A stretch of DNA of 64,000 bases from an uncultured Winogradskyella sp. (lineage in GTDB: Bacteria; Bacteroidota; Bacteroidia; Flavobacteriales; Flavobacteriaceae): the NCBI GenBank assembly GCA_913055905.1, contig CAJXLB010000003.1, positions 62,001 to 126,000 on the forward strand, given 5' to 3'. The notes beneath the pieces were generated by a model. The model was not told the origin of the DNA. It was given only the letters and a program-made list of their open reading frames with translations, and made no database searches. This document shows, one piece after another, positions 17,520 to 26,563 of this stretch. The translations under genes and the position numbers were made by a program. Each line of letters starts with the position of its first letter. Position 1 is the first letter of the stretch.

Positions 17520-19337
17520 TTAAATATGCTTGTCCTCTGTTGTTAATTTAAATGGTTTGTAGGCTTCGCCCGAAAATTGAACACCCAAATGTCCAGCAAA
17601 CTCCAACATGTTAAGCCTTATACCGTGTACCATTACAGCCATTAATGCTAAAGCAATGTTCAAGGTATGCCCAAGAAGTAAGGCTACAGCTGCCATGATT
17701 AGGTCCAAGAATCCCATTCCAGAAATGCCATCGGGTAAAGCCATATTGTTAAAGCTTGCTGCTACAGCGGCTGTTGCCATTCCAACGGCGAACAGTCTTA
17801 CGTAAGACACAATATCCGAGAATCCACTGATAAGGCTCAGTGGCAAATTGGCAATGGATGCGCCCATACTTTTAAAGAAATTTGTGCTTTCCTTTGAAAA
17901 CAAAATCACCAAAAGTGCTCCTGCAATAAACAACCACATGTACCAACTTGGCGCCGGTTTTCCTAAAACCAATTGCTCTGTGATAAAGAATAAGCCCCAG
18001 ACTAAACTGATCCAACCGACCTCACTTAACGCCTTTATTGAATTTATAAATTGGAACACACGAATTCCATGAGCAACGGTGAGATGCAGAGCACCAATCA
18101 AAAACGAAAGATGCATCATAAAATTGATGTTGTCTACACCGAAACTTGCAATATTGGGAATCACTAAATCTTTTAAAAAAGGTAATTGGGCAATTTGCTC
18201 CGCACCAAAATAGGTTCCGCTCAAAACACCCCAAACGATTGTGGAACCACTCAACACATAAATCAAGGTACGTAGTTGCGCAGGTATCTTTTTACGTAAC
18301 AAAATAGTTAATATTAAAAAAATAAGGCCGTATCCGGCATCACCAACTAACATGGCAAAAAATAGGGCAAAAGCGATGAGAAAATATATGGACACGTCAA
18401 TTTCCTTATAACCAGGAACAATGTCTATAAATTTCATCATGGGATTAATGATGCTTATCCATTTTGGATTTTTGATATAGACTGGGACATCATCTATATT
18501 CTTAGGTTCTGTTATGGAAAATCCCCAATTTTGAGCATGGGCTAAAGTTTTGAATTCTTCCTCATGTTGCTTTGGAATGTAGCCTTTAAGATATTTTACC
18601 TTTCCCTCAATGTGCCCCATACTACCAAGCGCCTTTTCAGCATTAAGCCTATCGGTTAAAACATCAAGATAAGTTTTTAAGATTGGTAAATAATCTTTTT
18701 GCTGGTTTAGAAACGATGTAATCTGATTGAACTGTCGCTCTTTCCTTTTATAAACCTGTGTAAGATCATTGAATGAAAGTTCTGGTAATGTATCTTCCTT
18801 AAACACCAATTTTTCCTTAGGGTCTTGAGTAAAAAGAGCAATTGGCAACTGACCGTCCTTTTCTGAAAACGCCACCACATGGGCCTTTTTTGGTATGAGG
18901 TCTCTAAGGGAATTGTCTATACGATAGAGACGCACATAAATATTTTTTTTTGCCAAATAGGCAATATCCTGTTTTTTGAAGTTGCTACCCCAAACCTCAT
19001 AAAACCTTAGCTGATCCCGAAGATTATCTAAAGTTTGGACTAAGCTAAATTCTATTTCCTGAGATTTCAGTACCCTATCGATTATTCGTTTAGGATCTTT
19101 GCCATTACTGTCTTTGGGAGCTGAGTTCTTATCCTTACTATCAGAATTGTGGTTTTCCAATATTGATATCGTCTTTTCGGCTGCTTCCAAATTCTGTTGG
19201 CAACGCAATACATCATCATTACTTGGAGTAACCACCTCTTTAATGTCCACTACGCCAATTTCACCAAGTTTCTGAACCGTATCTTCAACGTCACTGGCGC
19301 TTGTAAATAGCAATATTTCCTTCATCCGCACTATCAT
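17520..19337 (-). CDS. ntpI: V-type ATPase subunit I (stator a-subunit)
   Basis: A 605-residue membrane stator. The first ~300 residues are cytoplasmic and largely coiled coil with charged heptads; the rest holds about seven or eight transmembrane helices. The essential arginine region is in SYVRLFAVGMATAAVA, which faces the rotor carboxylate. The ATG overlaps the stop of subunit D by 4 bp, which indicates translational coupling. A KDKNSAPKDSNGKD-type linker near residue 70-85 makes the N-terminal arm slightly longer than usual. Confidence 0.95.
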   Translation of the reverse strand: MIVRMKEILLFTSASDVEDTVQKLGEIGVVDIKEVVTPSNDDVLRCQQNLEAAEKTISILENHNSDSKDKNSAPKDSNGKDPKRIIDRVLKSQEIEFSLVQTLDNLRDQLRFYEVWGSNFKKQDIAYLAKKNIYVRLYRIDNSLRDLIPKKAHVVAFSEKDGQLPIALFTQDPKEKLVFKEDTLPELSFNDLTQVYKRKERQFNQITSFLNQQKDYLPILKTYLDVLTDRLNAEKALGSMGHIEGKVKYLKGYIPKQHEEEFKTLAHAQNWGFSITEPKNIDDVPVYIKNPKWISIINPMMKFIDIVPGYKEIDVSIYFLIAFALFFAMLVGDAGYGLIFLILTILLRKKIPAQLRTLIYVLSGSTIVWGVLSGTYFGAEQIAQLPFLKDLVIPNIASFGVDNINFMMHLSFLIGALHLTVAHGIRVFQFINSIKALSEVGWISLVWGLFFITEQLVLGKPAPSWYMWLFIAGALLVILFSKESTNFFKSMGASIANLPLSLISGFSDIVSYVRLFAVGMATAAVAASFNNMALPDGISGMGFLDLIMAAVALLLGHTLNIALALMAVMVHGIRLNMLEFAGHLGVQFSGEAYKPFKLTTEDKHI

Positions 19338-19945
19338 GACACCTGTGATTTACGTTCTTTTTTCTTTTTTACCAATTTGGCACAACCGATAGCAAGGCGT
19401 TCCACATCGCCCAAATAAATTTCAATCTTTCTAATGTTCGCTTTTGTTTCAGGAATAAAGACTTCCTTCAAGGCATTCTTCATACGTCTGGCTTCTGCCA
19501 GTTCCTCGCGTACACGGTCTAAATTGCCCTGCTCCAATCGTAACATTTCAAGGTTGGTTTTCTGGTCTTTTAAGACTTCCATCGCGGCATCCAGCCATAA
19601 GGGTGTTTCTAGGTAATCAATCTCTTGGGATGTAAAATCAATCGTTTCCAATTGTTCAACGATAACACCGGCTATTTCCCTGGTTTTGGTTTCTAGTGTA
19701 CTTATTTCAATTATGTCATCCAATGCCACCGCAGGTTCTGCCATGACAGCTGCCCAGTCCTTAACCTCGTTGTTGGTGTTTTCAATAGCTATTTTTAAAC
19801 GCTCAACAGCATTTTCAATGCTTTGTATAACCTCCTTTAGTTTTTGCTCTTTCATCTCAAAAACTGGCAAAGCGGTTCGGTACCCTTTTAATTCGTTTTT
19901 GAGGGTAGCCAAGGTATTTTTATTCATTAAAATCTTATCAGCCAT
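19334..19945 (-). CDS. ntpD: V-type ATPase subunit D (central stalk)
   Basis: A 203-residue protein that is almost entirely coiled coil, as expected for the rotating shaft that links the A3B3 head to the membrane ring. The N-terminal NKNTLATLKNELKGYRTALPVFEMK and C-terminal NALKEVFIPETKANIRKI segments match the family. The start overlaps the end of the DUF2764 gene by 8 bp and the stop overlaps subunit I by 4 bp. Confidence 0.94.
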   Translation of the reverse strand: MADKILMNKNTLATLKNELKGYRTALPVFEMKEQKLKEVIQSIENAVERLKIAIENTNNEVKDWAAVMAEPAVALDDIIEISTLETKTREIAGVIVEQLETIDFTSQEIDYLETPLWLDAAMEVLKDQKTNLEMLRLEQGNLDRVREELAEARRMKNALKEVFIPETKANIRKIEIYLGDVERLAIGCAKLVKKKKERKSQVS

Positions 19946-20519
19946 ACACCTCCATTTTTAGGGTTTGCTTAAAGATATTTAATCCTACTTCTTCATTAAA
20001 GCTCCACCACCTCACAAGCAGTTCTAACTTCAATTTGTAAATAAAAAGTGCAGCCAAATCTGAATAATGTCCAATGGAGAGCTCCTCCAATTTATCCCAT
20101 TGTAGCTTTAGCAATTGTTCTTCTGCCTTTAACGGATTATTGCTCAACTCTGGCAGGATATCGAAATTAAGTTTATTAGCATTGAGATCTTCATTCTTTC
20201 TATGCTCTCTAAACCTTTGTACTTCCCTTTTCATTTGATGGTTGAATCTTGAAAATGAAGCAATCACATGCTGCGAGTTATTCTGAAAACGCTCCTGGTG
20301 AATAGCTTTCAAGCTAAGAGCTTTTAAGTCGTTGAACTCTTTTGTAGATAGAAATTTTTCTGCTTCGGCATGAAGCATAAGCACTAAATCTTGAGAAGCT
20401 TCATCAGCAGAATTGTAGGTTTTAAAGAGCTTGGAAACCTCTTTTTGATACGTCTCAGAATTGTCAAACATCAAATCTGGAAGACTACTCATTAAATATT
20501 CGAGATTCCCTGATAACAT
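19938..20519 (-). CDS. DUF2764-type V-ATPase accessory subunit (C-like)
   Basis: A 193-residue helical protein located between subunits E and D, where Bacteroidota V-ATPase operons carry the DUF2764 family. The N-terminus NLEYLMSSLPDLMFD matches the typical start of that family (Y-x-SLPDL). The rest is mostly charged helices. The position suggests it takes the role of subunit C, which joins the central stalk to the rotor; no canonical subunit C gene is present. Functional equivalence is inference. It starts one base after the stop of subunit E. Confidence 0.82.
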   Translation of the reverse strand: MLSGNLEYLMSSLPDLMFDNSETYQKEVSKLFKTYNSADEASQDLVLMLHAEAEKFLSTKEFNDLKALSLKAIHQERFQNNSQHVIASFSRFNHQMKREVQRFREHRKNEDLNANKLNFDILPELSNNPLKAEEQLLKLQWDKLEELSIGHYSDLAALFIYKLKLELLVRWWSFNEEVGLNIFKQTLKMEVYG

Positions 20520-21110
20520 CTATTTATGCTTTAAAATGTCTATCCACTTCTGACTCAAATGTTGACTCAGCAAATCTGAAATGGCTTCTGCGGTTATGTC
20601 GTAACTCCAGCCTTCATCAACTTTAGAAATGGAAAGACCTGATAATAATTTATCGTTCTTTATCACCTCTAGAGCTAATTTAGAGTCCTTCACTTGCTTT
20701 CTAATGGACTCAACCACTTTATCGCTAATAGACTCTGGCAATTCTATTTGCGTATTCTCTCCAATTTTAGTGACCACCAGCTTCACTATCTCGGTGTACA
20801 ATTCTGGCGTAAAGGACGCTTCTATGTTATTCTTGAATACCGCATTGAACAATTTGATAAAATCATTCTTTACTGAAATCTCTAAGTCTCTTCCCGCCTG
20901 CCCTAAGGCAACTTTACCTTTTTCCAAAGTTTGGTTGGCCTCTTCATTTGCCCTAGCAAGAAGCTCTTCTTTTTCGGACTCAGCATTTTTAATGAGCTGT
21001 GATGCTTTTTCCTCAGCATCTCTGATAATTTGCTTTGCTTCTTCCTCGGCTTTATCAATAGCTTCGGATTTTACTTTAGCAATTAAACCGTCTAAGCTGT
21101 TCTCACTCAT
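20520..21110 (-). CDS. ntpE: V-type ATPase subunit E (peripheral stalk)
   Basis: A 196-residue protein. Residues 1-80 are a long charged coiled coil (AEEEAKQIIRDAEEKASQL, NEEANQTLEKG) and the rest is a globular C-terminal domain. It forms the peripheral stalk that holds the head against rotation. A subunit G/H partner is not seen in the operon. Its ATG overlaps the stop of subunit B by 4 bp. Confidence 0.93.
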   Translation of the reverse strand: MSENSLDGLIAKVKSEAIDKAEEEAKQIIRDAEEKASQLIKNAESEKEELLARANEEANQTLEKGKVALGQAGRDLEISVKNDFIKLFNAVFKNNIEASFTPELYTEIVKLVVTKIGENTQIELPESISDKVVESIRKQVKDSKLALEVIKNDKLLSGLSISKVDEGWSYDITAEAISDLLSQHLSQKWIDILKHK

Positions 21111-22435
21111 GCGTTCTGGATTTTTAATATCTTAAAGTCTTCCTTATTTGGCCAATAGCTCTCTACAAGGTCTGATGATAACCCTACCTCTTCTTTTTTG
21201 AAATGCGTAGCCAATATTTCCCAGCACAGGTCTAAGGCATCTTCTAGCTCGAGATATCTAAACGGGTCCATTAATTCTTTCTGAAAGGTCTTACGGTAAT
21301 CTAAAAGCCGCAGGGAATAATCATCTTTAACGGAGCCAAATTTCTGTGCTTTTACGCGTTCTTCGGCTTCTGAAAGAAGTCTCGCCATAGCATTCATAAT
21401 ACTGCGATGATCGTCGCGTGTTTTGTTGTTTACCTGTTGCTTCAGTCGACTCAAAGACCCAAATAATTCGAGATAACCATCCTTCATGAAAAATTGACCT
21501 TCCGTAATGTAACCTGTGTTATCTGGTACAGGGTGCGTAACATCGTCCATGGTTGTTACCCCTAAAATCGTTAAGCTTCCAGAACCCTCAATATCAGCAG
21601 CCTTTTCGTATCGGCTTGCCAACTGTGAGTATAAATCACCTGGATACCCTTGATTCGCTGGAATTTGGTCTTGAGCATTGGCGACTTGTCTTAAATAATC
21701 TGACCATTGGGTCATATCGGAAAGCAACACAAATACATTCTTGCCCTGTAGCGCAAATTGTTCTCCCACGGCAAGAGCTAAATCGGGAACCATAAGACCC
21801 TCTACGATTGAATCTCTGTGCGTATGGACAAACATTATGGTCTTGCTTTTACTTCCAGCGTCTTCTATGCGTTCTTTAAAATAATGGTATTCATCGTATT
21901 TTAATCCTACACCACCTATAATAATTACGTCAGCATCGGTTTGGGTAGCGATATTGGCCAGTAGCCTGTTATACGGTTCTCCTGCTCTAGCAAAAATTGG
22001 AATCTTTTGGGAACGCACCAAGGTGTTAAACACATCAATCATGGGCACTCCTGTTCTAATCATATTCTTTGGAATAAGGCGCTTAACAGGATTAATAGAC
22101 GGCCCAGCCACTCTTATCATATCAGAAACCAATTGCGGACCACCATCGATAGGCTGTCCGTTGCCAGAGTACACTCGTCCCAACATTTGATCCGAAAAGC
22201 CAACTTGTACTGGATGCCCTAAAAAACGAATTTTACAATCTGTGGAGACGCCAAAACCACCGCCAAAGAGCTGCAGTGTTACCTTACTACCGTTCAAGGC
22301 AATAACTTGTGCAAATGCCTTTTGGCCGTTTGGATAGATAACCTCAGCTAGTTCCTTATTGTGAGCGTCTTTGGCCTCAATGGTAAGGATAGCTCTTCCG
22401 ATACTATCAATATTCTCATACGTTTTCCTTAACAT
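21107..22435 (-). CDS. ntpB: V-type ATPase subunit B (non-catalytic head subunit)
   Basis: A 442-residue regulatory head subunit. It has the ATPase fold (FARAGEPYNRLLANIATQT, SDMTQWSDYLRQV, GYPGDLYSQLASRYEKA) but no P-loop lysine, as usual for B subunits. It alternates with A in the hexameric head. The gene overlaps the end of the A gene by 20 bp, so the two are translationally coupled and probably made at 1:1. Confidence 0.97.
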   Translation of the reverse strand: MLRKTYENIDSIGRAILTIEAKDAHNKELAEVIYPNGQKAFAQVIALNGSKVTLQLFGGGFGVSTDCKIRFLGHPVQVGFSDQMLGRVYSGNGQPIDGGPQLVSDMIRVAGPSINPVKRLIPKNMIRTGVPMIDVFNTLVRSQKIPIFARAGEPYNRLLANIATQTDADVIIIGGVGLKYDEYHYFKERIEDAGSKSKTIMFVHTHRDSIVEGLMVPDLALAVGEQFALQGKNVFVLLSDMTQWSDYLRQVANAQDQIPANQGYPGDLYSQLASRYEKAADIEGSGSLTILGVTTMDDVTHPVPDNTGYITEGQFFMKDGYLELFGSLSRLKQQVNNKTRDDHRSIMNAMARLLSEAEERVKAQKFGSVKDDYSLRLLDYRKTFQKELMDPFRYLELEDALDLCWEILATHFKKEEVGLSSDLVESYWPNKEDFKILKIQNA

Positions 22436-24161
22436 TCGCTTTTTGTTTTACCAGATTTATAATTTTGGTCTTTTGCTTTTCGAATTTAGGGTCGTCAAGT
22501 TTTAAATAATTCCAATCTAAAAAGGCTTGTCTTAAAAAATTGAAATGAGACCTGATATCATCTTTGGTTTCTATGTGAAGTGGTGCATCTATTATATACT
22601 TTATTAAGTCGAACATGATGCGCAAACGTTCGGGATTTGTAACGCCATCCACATCATGAAAACTATTCTGTTGAAGAAAAACAGCATCCAATAATTCTGA
22701 TTTTTGGTAGGCGATATAAGCCTCGTTGGTGATACCGCGTTCTCCCATAAGCAAAAGGTTGGAAGCTATGGATTTTCCTTCTTTGAGCACATCCTTTAAA
22801 TACTTTACCTCCTCTTCTGAAATTAATGAAGGGTATTTAGAATTACTATCCAAACGATCAATAGCTGGATATTTTCGTGCATCGGACAACTCACGTGATA
22901 GGCCCAAAAAAGCACCTGTACTCAATAATGTAGCCTGTGTTACGGGCTCATCGAAATTACCACCAGCTGGCGATACCGTACCAATTATACTCAAGGAACT
23001 TTTTTGGCCATTTGGTAATATTTCTACACCAGCCCTATCATAAAAAGCCGAAATTAAAGTTGATATATACATAGGAAAGGCTTCCGGTCCAGGTATTTCT
23101 TCCTTACGACCAGAGGTTTCCCGAAGCGCTTGCGCCCAGCGTGAGGTGGAGTCTGCCAAAATCAAAACATCAAGCCCTTGTTTTCTGTAGTATTCTCCAA
23201 CGGCCGTAGCCAAATAAACAGAAGCTTCTCTCGCAGCAACAGGCATCGAAGAGGTATTACCAACGATATAAGTTCTGTCCATCAATGATTTTCCAGTTCT
23301 TGGATCAATAAGCTCAGGAAAATCCTTGAATACTTCTACCGCTTCACCAGCACGCTCACCACATGCCGCAATTATAACAACATCTGCCCTAGAATGCTTG
23401 GCTATACTATGCTGTAACACCGTTTTTCCCGCTCCGAATGGACCTGGACTACAAGCGGTACCACCATAGGCTATTGGAAAAAGCGCATCTAAAATTCGCA
23501 TTCCTGTGGGCAAGGTCTCCTTGGGAACAGAACGCTTATGAAAAGGCATCGGTTGTTTCACAGGCCAATCGAAAGTCATGTTTAAGGACTTTGTCTGACC
23601 TTTACCATCTTTAATGACAGCTATAGTATCGGTAATGGTGTAGTCGCCTTCCGAGACAATAGATTCTACAATGTAATCTTCGGTAAGGCTAAACGGCACA
23701 AAAATTTTGTGTTCAAACATTTTTTCTGGAACCGTGCCCAATACGGAAGCACCACTGACCGTATCTCCCGTTTTAACTTTAGGCGTAAAGTGCCATTTTT
23801 TAGATTCATCCAATGGCGCAACCACCATGCCGCGTTCTAAAAACCACTCTTTTTTTACTAATTCGTATAAAGGGTTTTGAAGACCGTCAGTTACCGTACC
23901 TAAAATTCCAGGACCCAATCTCACGGACAAAGGAAGACCTGTAAATTCCACTTCATCGCCGATTTTCATCCAAGAGGTATCTTCAAAAACTTGAAGGAAT
24001 ACTCGTTTTCCAGGTTTTACGTCAATAACCTCAGCTTTCAGGCGCTTTCCATCTTCAAGCACAATATAGGCAACCTCTCCATTCATAACAGCCCCTTTGG
24101 TGTTTTCTACACCTACCAAGGATTCATTGACACTGATAACTTTTCCTTTTGCTTTTTCCAA
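22416..24161 (-). CDS. ntpA: V-type ATPase catalytic subunit A
   Basis: A 581-residue catalytic subunit. The P-loop GPFGAGKT is at residues 240-247, followed by the typical IIAACGERAGEAVEVFKDFPEL and NTSSMPVAAREASVY motifs. It contains the A-subunit-specific insertion (non-homologous region, about residues 110-195) that distinguishes it from F-type beta. It hydrolyses or makes ATP in the cytoplasmic head. It follows the Usp-TPR gene by 27 bp and leads the structural genes in the order A, B, E, DUF2764, D, I, K, which differs from the usual Bacteroidota order with E and DUF2764 first. Confidence 0.98.
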   Translation of the reverse strand: MEKAKGKVISVNESLVGVENTKGAVMNGEVAYIVLEDGKRLKAEVIDVKPGKRVFLQVFEDTSWMKIGDEVEFTGLPLSVRLGPGILGTVTDGLQNPLYELVKKEWFLERGMVVAPLDESKKWHFTPKVKTGDTVSGASVLGTVPEKMFEHKIFVPFSLTEDYIVESIVSEGDYTITDTIAVIKDGKGQTKSLNMTFDWPVKQPMPFHKRSVPKETLPTGMRILDALFPIAYGGTACSPGPFGAGKTVLQHSIAKHSRADVVIIAACGERAGEAVEVFKDFPELIDPRTGKSLMDRTYIVGNTSSMPVAAREASVYLATAVGEYYRKQGLDVLILADSTSRWAQALRETSGRKEEIPGPEAFPMYISTLISAFYDRAGVEILPNGQKSSLSIIGTVSPAGGNFDEPVTQATLLSTGAFLGLSRELSDARKYPAIDRLDSNSKYPSLISEEEVKYLKDVLKEGKSIASNLLLMGERGITNEAYIAYQKSELLDAVFLQQNSFHDVDGVTNPERLRIMFDLIKYIIDAPLHIETKDDIRSHFNFLRQAFLDWNYLKLDDPKFEKQKTKIINLVKQKANVKENV

Positions 24162-24188
24162 ATGTCTAAGCTTTTTCCTTTTTTAAAA

Positions 24189-25331
24189 TTACTGCCCTCT
24201 AAGTTTTCTGGCTTCTTCTTCAATTTTAGAATACCATAGGCGCTCCTTGATTTCATTAGCACTCTTACGATATAATGATGCTTTTTCTGGCTCTCCAATT
24301 TTATCGAACAACTTGGCAATGGCACGATACGCCGGCACATGCATGGTATTAATACCTAAACTGGCCTTATACTGTTCTATTGCAACCTCATATAAACCAT
24401 CTTTTTCGAGTTGTTCACCAGCTTCATAGAGCGCTTCAAAATCTTTAATATCTGTTTGCAGTTGAAGGCTTATTACATCTTGGGATTTTAAGGTAAGAAA
24501 TGAACACGGCACCTCGCGAATCACTTTTTCCGTAACGCTTCCAACAATAAGCCTATTTAGGCCAGAACGGCCAGAAGTACCCATGATGAGTAAATCTATA
24601 TGCTTATCCGAGATGGTATTCAATATTTCTTTAGCTGGATTTCCCGAGCGCTCTTCACGCGACCAATTGACGCCTTCTAAATTTAATTTGTCCAAAAAGG
24701 CATCAAACTCTTTGGTGTGAGCTTGCAGGCGTTCTTCATTTTCTTTCTCCAATTCCTCCTTGGAACTAAACCAGGAAGAGGTTGTTGCTTCGGATACACT
24801 TAAAATTATAAGTTCAGCATTGAATCGTCTGGCAAAAATCAAGGCATTTTTGAGTGCTCGCTCCGAGGGGCTAGAAAAGTCTACAGGACATAAAATTTTA
24901 GCTATACTTAAGCTACTGTTTTCCTTTATAACCATAACAGGCTTTTCACTCCTTTGAATAATACGCTCAGTTGTGGTGCCAAGTTTGAATTTTTCACCTG
25001 CATTAGTCTCCCCAGAACCAACCAATATCATGTTGGCATGAACCGATGATGCTGCCATTACAATTTGATCATGAGCCACACCATATTTTATTAGAGGTGC
25101 TTCTACTTTTACACCGCTGTCGCGCAGAGTTTGTGCCGTTGCCTCCAGTCTTGATTTAGCAGTATCATCCAAAAGGTCTTTAACTTTTGGGTTAACTATA
25201 TCGTTAGGCAATACGTGCATTGGCACAATGGTAGATTTGAATGAAGACGCCAAGGACGCAGCTACCGACTCCAATTGTTTTGAAGTGGAGGCGAAATCCT
25301 GGGCAAACAAAATTTTGTCTAAGATTGTCAT
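24189..25331 (-). CDS. Universal stress protein: two Usp domains plus C-terminal TPR
   Basis: A 380-residue cytoplasmic protein. Residues 1-140 and 146-285 are two Usp domains. The nucleotide-binding G-2x-G-9x-G(S/T) motif is clear in the second (GTSGRSGLNRLIVGS) and partly altered in the first (GSGETNAGEKFKLGTT). Residues ~300-375 form TPR-like helices (YEAGEQLEKDGLYEVAIEQY, AIAKLFDKIGEPEKA), a protein-docking addition. It is the first gene of the V-ATPase operon, 27 bp before subunit A. A role in controlling or assembling the ATPase in response to energy state is an inference from position only. A second Usp gene lies divergently upstream. Confidence 0.9.
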   Translation of the reverse strand: MTILDKILFAQDFASTSKQLESVAASLASSFKSTIVPMHVLPNDIVNPKVKDLLDDTAKSRLEATAQTLRDSGVKVEAPLIKYGVAHDQIVMAASSVHANMILVGSGETNAGEKFKLGTTTERIIQRSEKPVMVIKENSSLSIAKILCPVDFSSPSERALKNALIFARRFNAELIILSVSEATTSSWFSSKEELEKENEERLQAHTKEFDAFLDKLNLEGVNWSREERSGNPAKEILNTISDKHIDLLIMGTSGRSGLNRLIVGSVTEKVIREVPCSFLTLKSQDVISLQLQTDIKDFEALYEAGEQLEKDGLYEVAIEQYKASLGINTMHVPAYRAIAKLFDKIGEPEKASLYRKSANEIKERLWYSKIEEEARKLRGQ

Positions 25332-25401
25332 ATATGATTGAAGTTTAGTTTTTTTAAAATGAGAAAAATAAACACAGTTTTATAGCGTGAATAATGTTAA
25401 T

Positions 25402-25474
25402 TCATGAAAAATTATGCTCATAGGATGTACTTCAAATTTAAGATAAATCTTTCAAAAAGTCATGAAAAATCATG
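25402..25474. promoter_or_regulatory. Two CATGA-AAAA-TCATG-type palindromes between the divergent Usp genes
   Basis: CATGA-AAAA-TCATG (25461-25474, perfect arms) and CATGA-AAAA-TTATG (25403-25416, one mismatch) occur in the same orientation, 58 bp apart, in the 349-bp gap between the V-ATPase/Usp operon and the second Usp gene. They flank a -7 box. The geometry (5-4-5) is like that of FNR-type sites but the half-sites differ. No gene is seen in this gap; a 71-codon frame at 25472-25687 has no support. Confidence 0.45.
25433..25440 (-). promoter_or_regulatory. -7 box of the Usp/V-ATPase operon
   Basis: On the minus strand TAAATTTG is a perfect TAnnTTTG match. It lies about 100 bp before the Usp-TPR start, so a leader of about 95 nt is predicted. 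One palindrome is centred 31 bp upstream of it. Confidence 0.45.
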
Positions 25475-25680
25475 TTTAATAATTGTAAAATATTAAGTTA
25501 TTGTATGATTTATGGAACTGTTGTTATTTTTGGATACCTAAATAAATTAAAACTAAAATTTCCTCAAAAATCTGTAGGTAAAATTCATCCAAAATTTTGT
25601 ACCTTAGATACCATTGAAATTCAGCATAAAAAGGCATGGATTTTAAGACTGTTTAACCTAAAAAACCATTTTACAAAACC

Positions 25681-26475
25681 ATGGTAAAAATTCTCGTTCC
25701 TATAGATTTTTCAGATACATCAAAAAATGCCTTGCGCTATGCCTTATCATTATTTGAAGGGAATAAAATTGAAATTACGATAGTGCATATATATGGCGCG
25801 CATTCTACAGCTCTAATGATGAAATCTATAGATGGTATTCTTATAAGGGATGCCGAAAACAAATTGAACGATTTAATTAAAGATATGCAAACCGAAGCTC
25901 CTGATGTAGTATTTAAAACCAAACTAGCAAAAAATTATGCTGTTTCTACAATTGCGACAATGGGAGATAGTGGACATTTTGATTTTATTGTTATGGGCAC
26001 CAAAGGAGTTAGCGGGCTAAAAGAAGTCTTCATGGGTAGTGTGGCTGGCGGCGTAATTTCTAAAACTTCAGCGCCAGTTATCGTAGTACCCTTAGATTAC
26101 AAATTTACCAACTTGGAAAATGTGGTTTTTGCTCTTGGCGACACTAACATCTCATCAAATTCTACCCTTGCGCCTTTGCGCAAGATTGTAGAAGCTCATA
26201 AGTCCAAGCTTGAAGTCGTGCATATTTCTAATTCTAGTGAGCCCGATTTAAATCCAACCTTGGAGTCCCTCGCTGACTTAAATCCAAAAATTTCCAACAA
26301 AAAGGGTGACGGTGATTTAAACCAACAGCTTAACGTCCACATTCAAAATCAAGATACCGATTTGCTGTGCTTGCTTCGTACAAAAAAGGATTTTTTTGAT
26401 AGAATTTTCAGCAATAGTGTAACCTTAAAACAAACCTTTAACAGTCCGGTGCCTTTACTTGTTTTACATAATTAG
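25681..26475 (+). CDS. Universal stress protein with degenerate second domain
   Basis: A 264-residue Usp-family protein. The first domain (residues 1-140) starts with the typical KILVPIDFSDTSKNALRYAL and carries the ATP-binding motif GTKGVSGLKEVFMGS. The second (about 145-264) keeps the fold but lacks the glycine motif. It is divergent from the Usp-TPR/V-ATPase operon and convergent with ppdK, with which it shares a terminator. Its position between two energy-metabolism operons suggests a role under energy stress; this is inference. Confidence 0.92.
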   Translation: MVKILVPIDFSDTSKNALRYALSLFEGNKIEITIVHIYGAHSTALMMKSIDGILIRDAENKLNDLIKDMQTEAPDVVFKTKLAKNYAVSTIATMGDSGHFDFIVMGTKGVSGLKEVFMGSVAGGVISKTSAPVIVVPLDYKFTNLENVVFALGDTNISSNSTLAPLRKIVEAHKSKLEVVHISNSSEPDLNPTLESLADLNPKISNKKGDGDLNQQLNVHIQNQDTDLLCLLRTKKDFFDRIFSNSVTLKQTFNSPVPLLVLHN

Positions 26476-26518
26476 AATAAGACAAATCAAATCTTCTACA
26501 TTTAGAATTACAATAAAA

Positions 26519-26544
26519 AAAGCCTGGAAAAAATTCCAGGCTTT
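26519..26544. terminator. Bidirectional intrinsic terminator
   Basis: Perfect 11-bp arms AAAGCCTGGAA and TTCCAGGCTTT with an AAAA loop, flanked by A and T tracts. It lies between the convergent Usp gene and ppdK. Confidence 0.93.
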
Positions 26545-26563
26545 CTTGAATCAATAATACATA

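Noticed and set aside
21107-22435. Subunit B as a broken catalytic subunit because it lacks a P-loop
   Set aside because: Loss of the P-loop lysine is normal for B subunits of V-type ATPases.
25461-25474. CATGA-AAAA-TCATG as the same site as those of pflB and ppdK
   Set aside because: The TGA/TCA spacing (4 instead of 6) and the distance to the -7 box (31 instead of 33) differ, so I keep it as a separate motif.
25472-25687. A 71-codon frame before the second Usp gene
   Set aside because: Its composition is not protein-like, it overlaps the Usp start, and it covers the palindrome and promoter region. Most likely chance.
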